Positions 6,026 through 6,206 of a stretch of 6,206 bases of DNA are shown one piece after another; position 1 is the first letter of the stretch; the number at the start of each line of letters is the position of its first letter. The DNA lies in contig JAPYTY010000131.1 of assembly GCA_029942065.1 (NCBI GenBank), positions 1 through 6,206 of the forward strand, written 5' to 3'. This DNA comes from Acidobacteriota bacterium (GTDB taxonomy: Bacteria; Acidobacteriota; UBA6911; RPQK01; JADFOI01). The notes beneath the pieces were generated by a model, which was not told where the DNA came from, made no database searches, and saw only the letters and a program-made list of their open reading frames with translations. Both the position numbers and the translations under genes were made by a program.

Positions 6026-6108
6026 AGTCTTCTTCTCTGTGTCTTTGTGTCTCTGTGGTGAAAATCTTCTCCGTGTCTTTGTGGTGAAGACCGAACCGGA
6101 ATCGGCGC
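6026..6108 (-). repeat. Dispersed repeat copy B with tandem CACCACAGAGACAC units
   Basis: On the minus strand, 6108-6053 reads GCGCCGATTCCGGTTCGG, then CACCACAAAGACACGGAG and AAGATTTTCACCACAG. It aligns with copy A at 2709-2763. The minus-strand sequence then continues to about 6026 with further AGACACAAAGACACAGAG units, so this copy is longer than copy A. The two copies are in opposite orientation, about 3.3 kb apart, flanking the 154-aa and DUF5916 genes. Confidence 0.7.
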
Positions 6109-6130
6109 ACTGAGGCGCCTCCCACATTCC
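6104..6130 (-). repeat. REP-like palindromic element, copy 3
   Basis: The minus strand reads GGAATGTGGGAGGCGCC, then TCAGT and GCGCC. The GGCGC and GCGCC arms pair. The first 19 bases match copy 1 (1841-1859) with one difference. Its distal arm overlaps the start of the neighbouring 55-base repeat copy B by 5 bases, so the two elements are fused or nested. Confidence 0.6.
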
Positions 6131-6169
6131 GGAAAGCCCCTACAACAGGCTGCAAGATCGCGCCGAATT

Positions 6170-6204
6170 GGAACGTGGAACCTGGAACCTGAAACGTGGA
6201 ACGC
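6170..6204 (+). repeat. Degenerate GGAACGTGGAACCT tandem motif
   Basis: Runs of GGAACGTGGAAC, CTGGAACCTG and AAACGTGGAACG form a short imperfect tandem at the window edge. Related sequence occurs at 5950-5964 (ACGTGGAACGTG) and, inverted, at about 2661-2690. It may continue beyond the window. Confidence 0.5.
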
Positions 6205-6206
6205 GC

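Larger units (their letters stand above)
5589..6206. other. Gene-free right end: gene remnant plus repeat mosaic
   Basis: There is no intact gene in these 618 bases. The left part (about 5652-5795) is a C-terminal remnant of a cyclic amidohydrolase gene. From about 5860 to the end the DNA is a mosaic of dispersed repeats: a palindromic element (5860-5888), ATCCGAAATCCCAAGTCC-type sequence (about 5914-5945), ACGTGGAACGTG motifs, a GACCTCGCTCCG palindrome, the TCTGTGTCTTTGTGG family, another palindromic element and finally GGAACGTGGAACCTGGAACC. Between 5796 and 5859 I see nothing recognisable. Long open frames here on either strand read only through repeats and are not genes. Confidence 0.7.

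Noticed and set aside
6026..6089. Periodic TCTGTGTCTTTGTGG-type sequence as a CRISPR array
   Set aside because: The units are short, imperfect and adjacent, with no unique spacers of constant length and no cas genes nearby.
5673..6155. 160-codon open frame on the minus strand
   Set aside because: It is made of translated repeats (HHKDTEKIFTTETQRHREE type) and the antisense of the hydantoinase relic; there is no domain.

Overview
The window looks like a piece of a bacterial chromosome of moderately high GC, probably from an acidobacterium or a similar environmental, uncultivated lineage. Three things suggest this. A decayed kinase carries the MGEVYRAEDTKLGR-type N-terminus that is abundant in Acidobacteriota. 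There is a large outer-membrane protein of the CBM9-like plus DUF5916 type. The intergenic DNA is loaded with short dispersed repeats. The assignment is inference; no rRNA or tRNA gene is present to test it.

Layout: on the minus strand, a two-gene unit encodes a small DUF3311-like membrane protein (1784-1506) and a sodium:solute symporter (1502-3), separated by 3 bases. Upstream of it is the N-terminal stub of a Ser/Thr protein kinase (2052-1794), frameshifted in an A run and cut off by a palindromic repeat. On the plus strand, 2201-2635 is best read as one exported rhodanese-like protein of 144 residues with an in-frame TGA (2480-2482) exactly at the catalytic cysteine position. A GC hairpin with a G-starting loop follows the TGA at a distance suitable for a bacterial SECIS, so this is a candidate selenoprotein and the main discovery in the window. 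A repeat-rich spacer follows. On the minus strand again, a 154-residue membrane-anchored protein (5588-5124) lies upstream of the 721-residue CBM9-like/DUF5916 outer-membrane protein (5018-2853). The right end (5589-6206) has no intact gene. It holds a C-terminal remnant of a hydantoinase/dihydropyrimidinase-like gene and then a mosaic of several dispersed repeat families.

The genes do not form one evident pathway. The symporter pair is a plausible functional unit, and the 154-aa gene and the DUF5916 gene may be co-transcribed. The rhodanese stands alone. The gene remnants and repeats show that the spacers are eroding. That makes a nonsense mutation the main competing explanation for the TGA, although its position on the catalytic codon and the adjacent hairpin argue against it.
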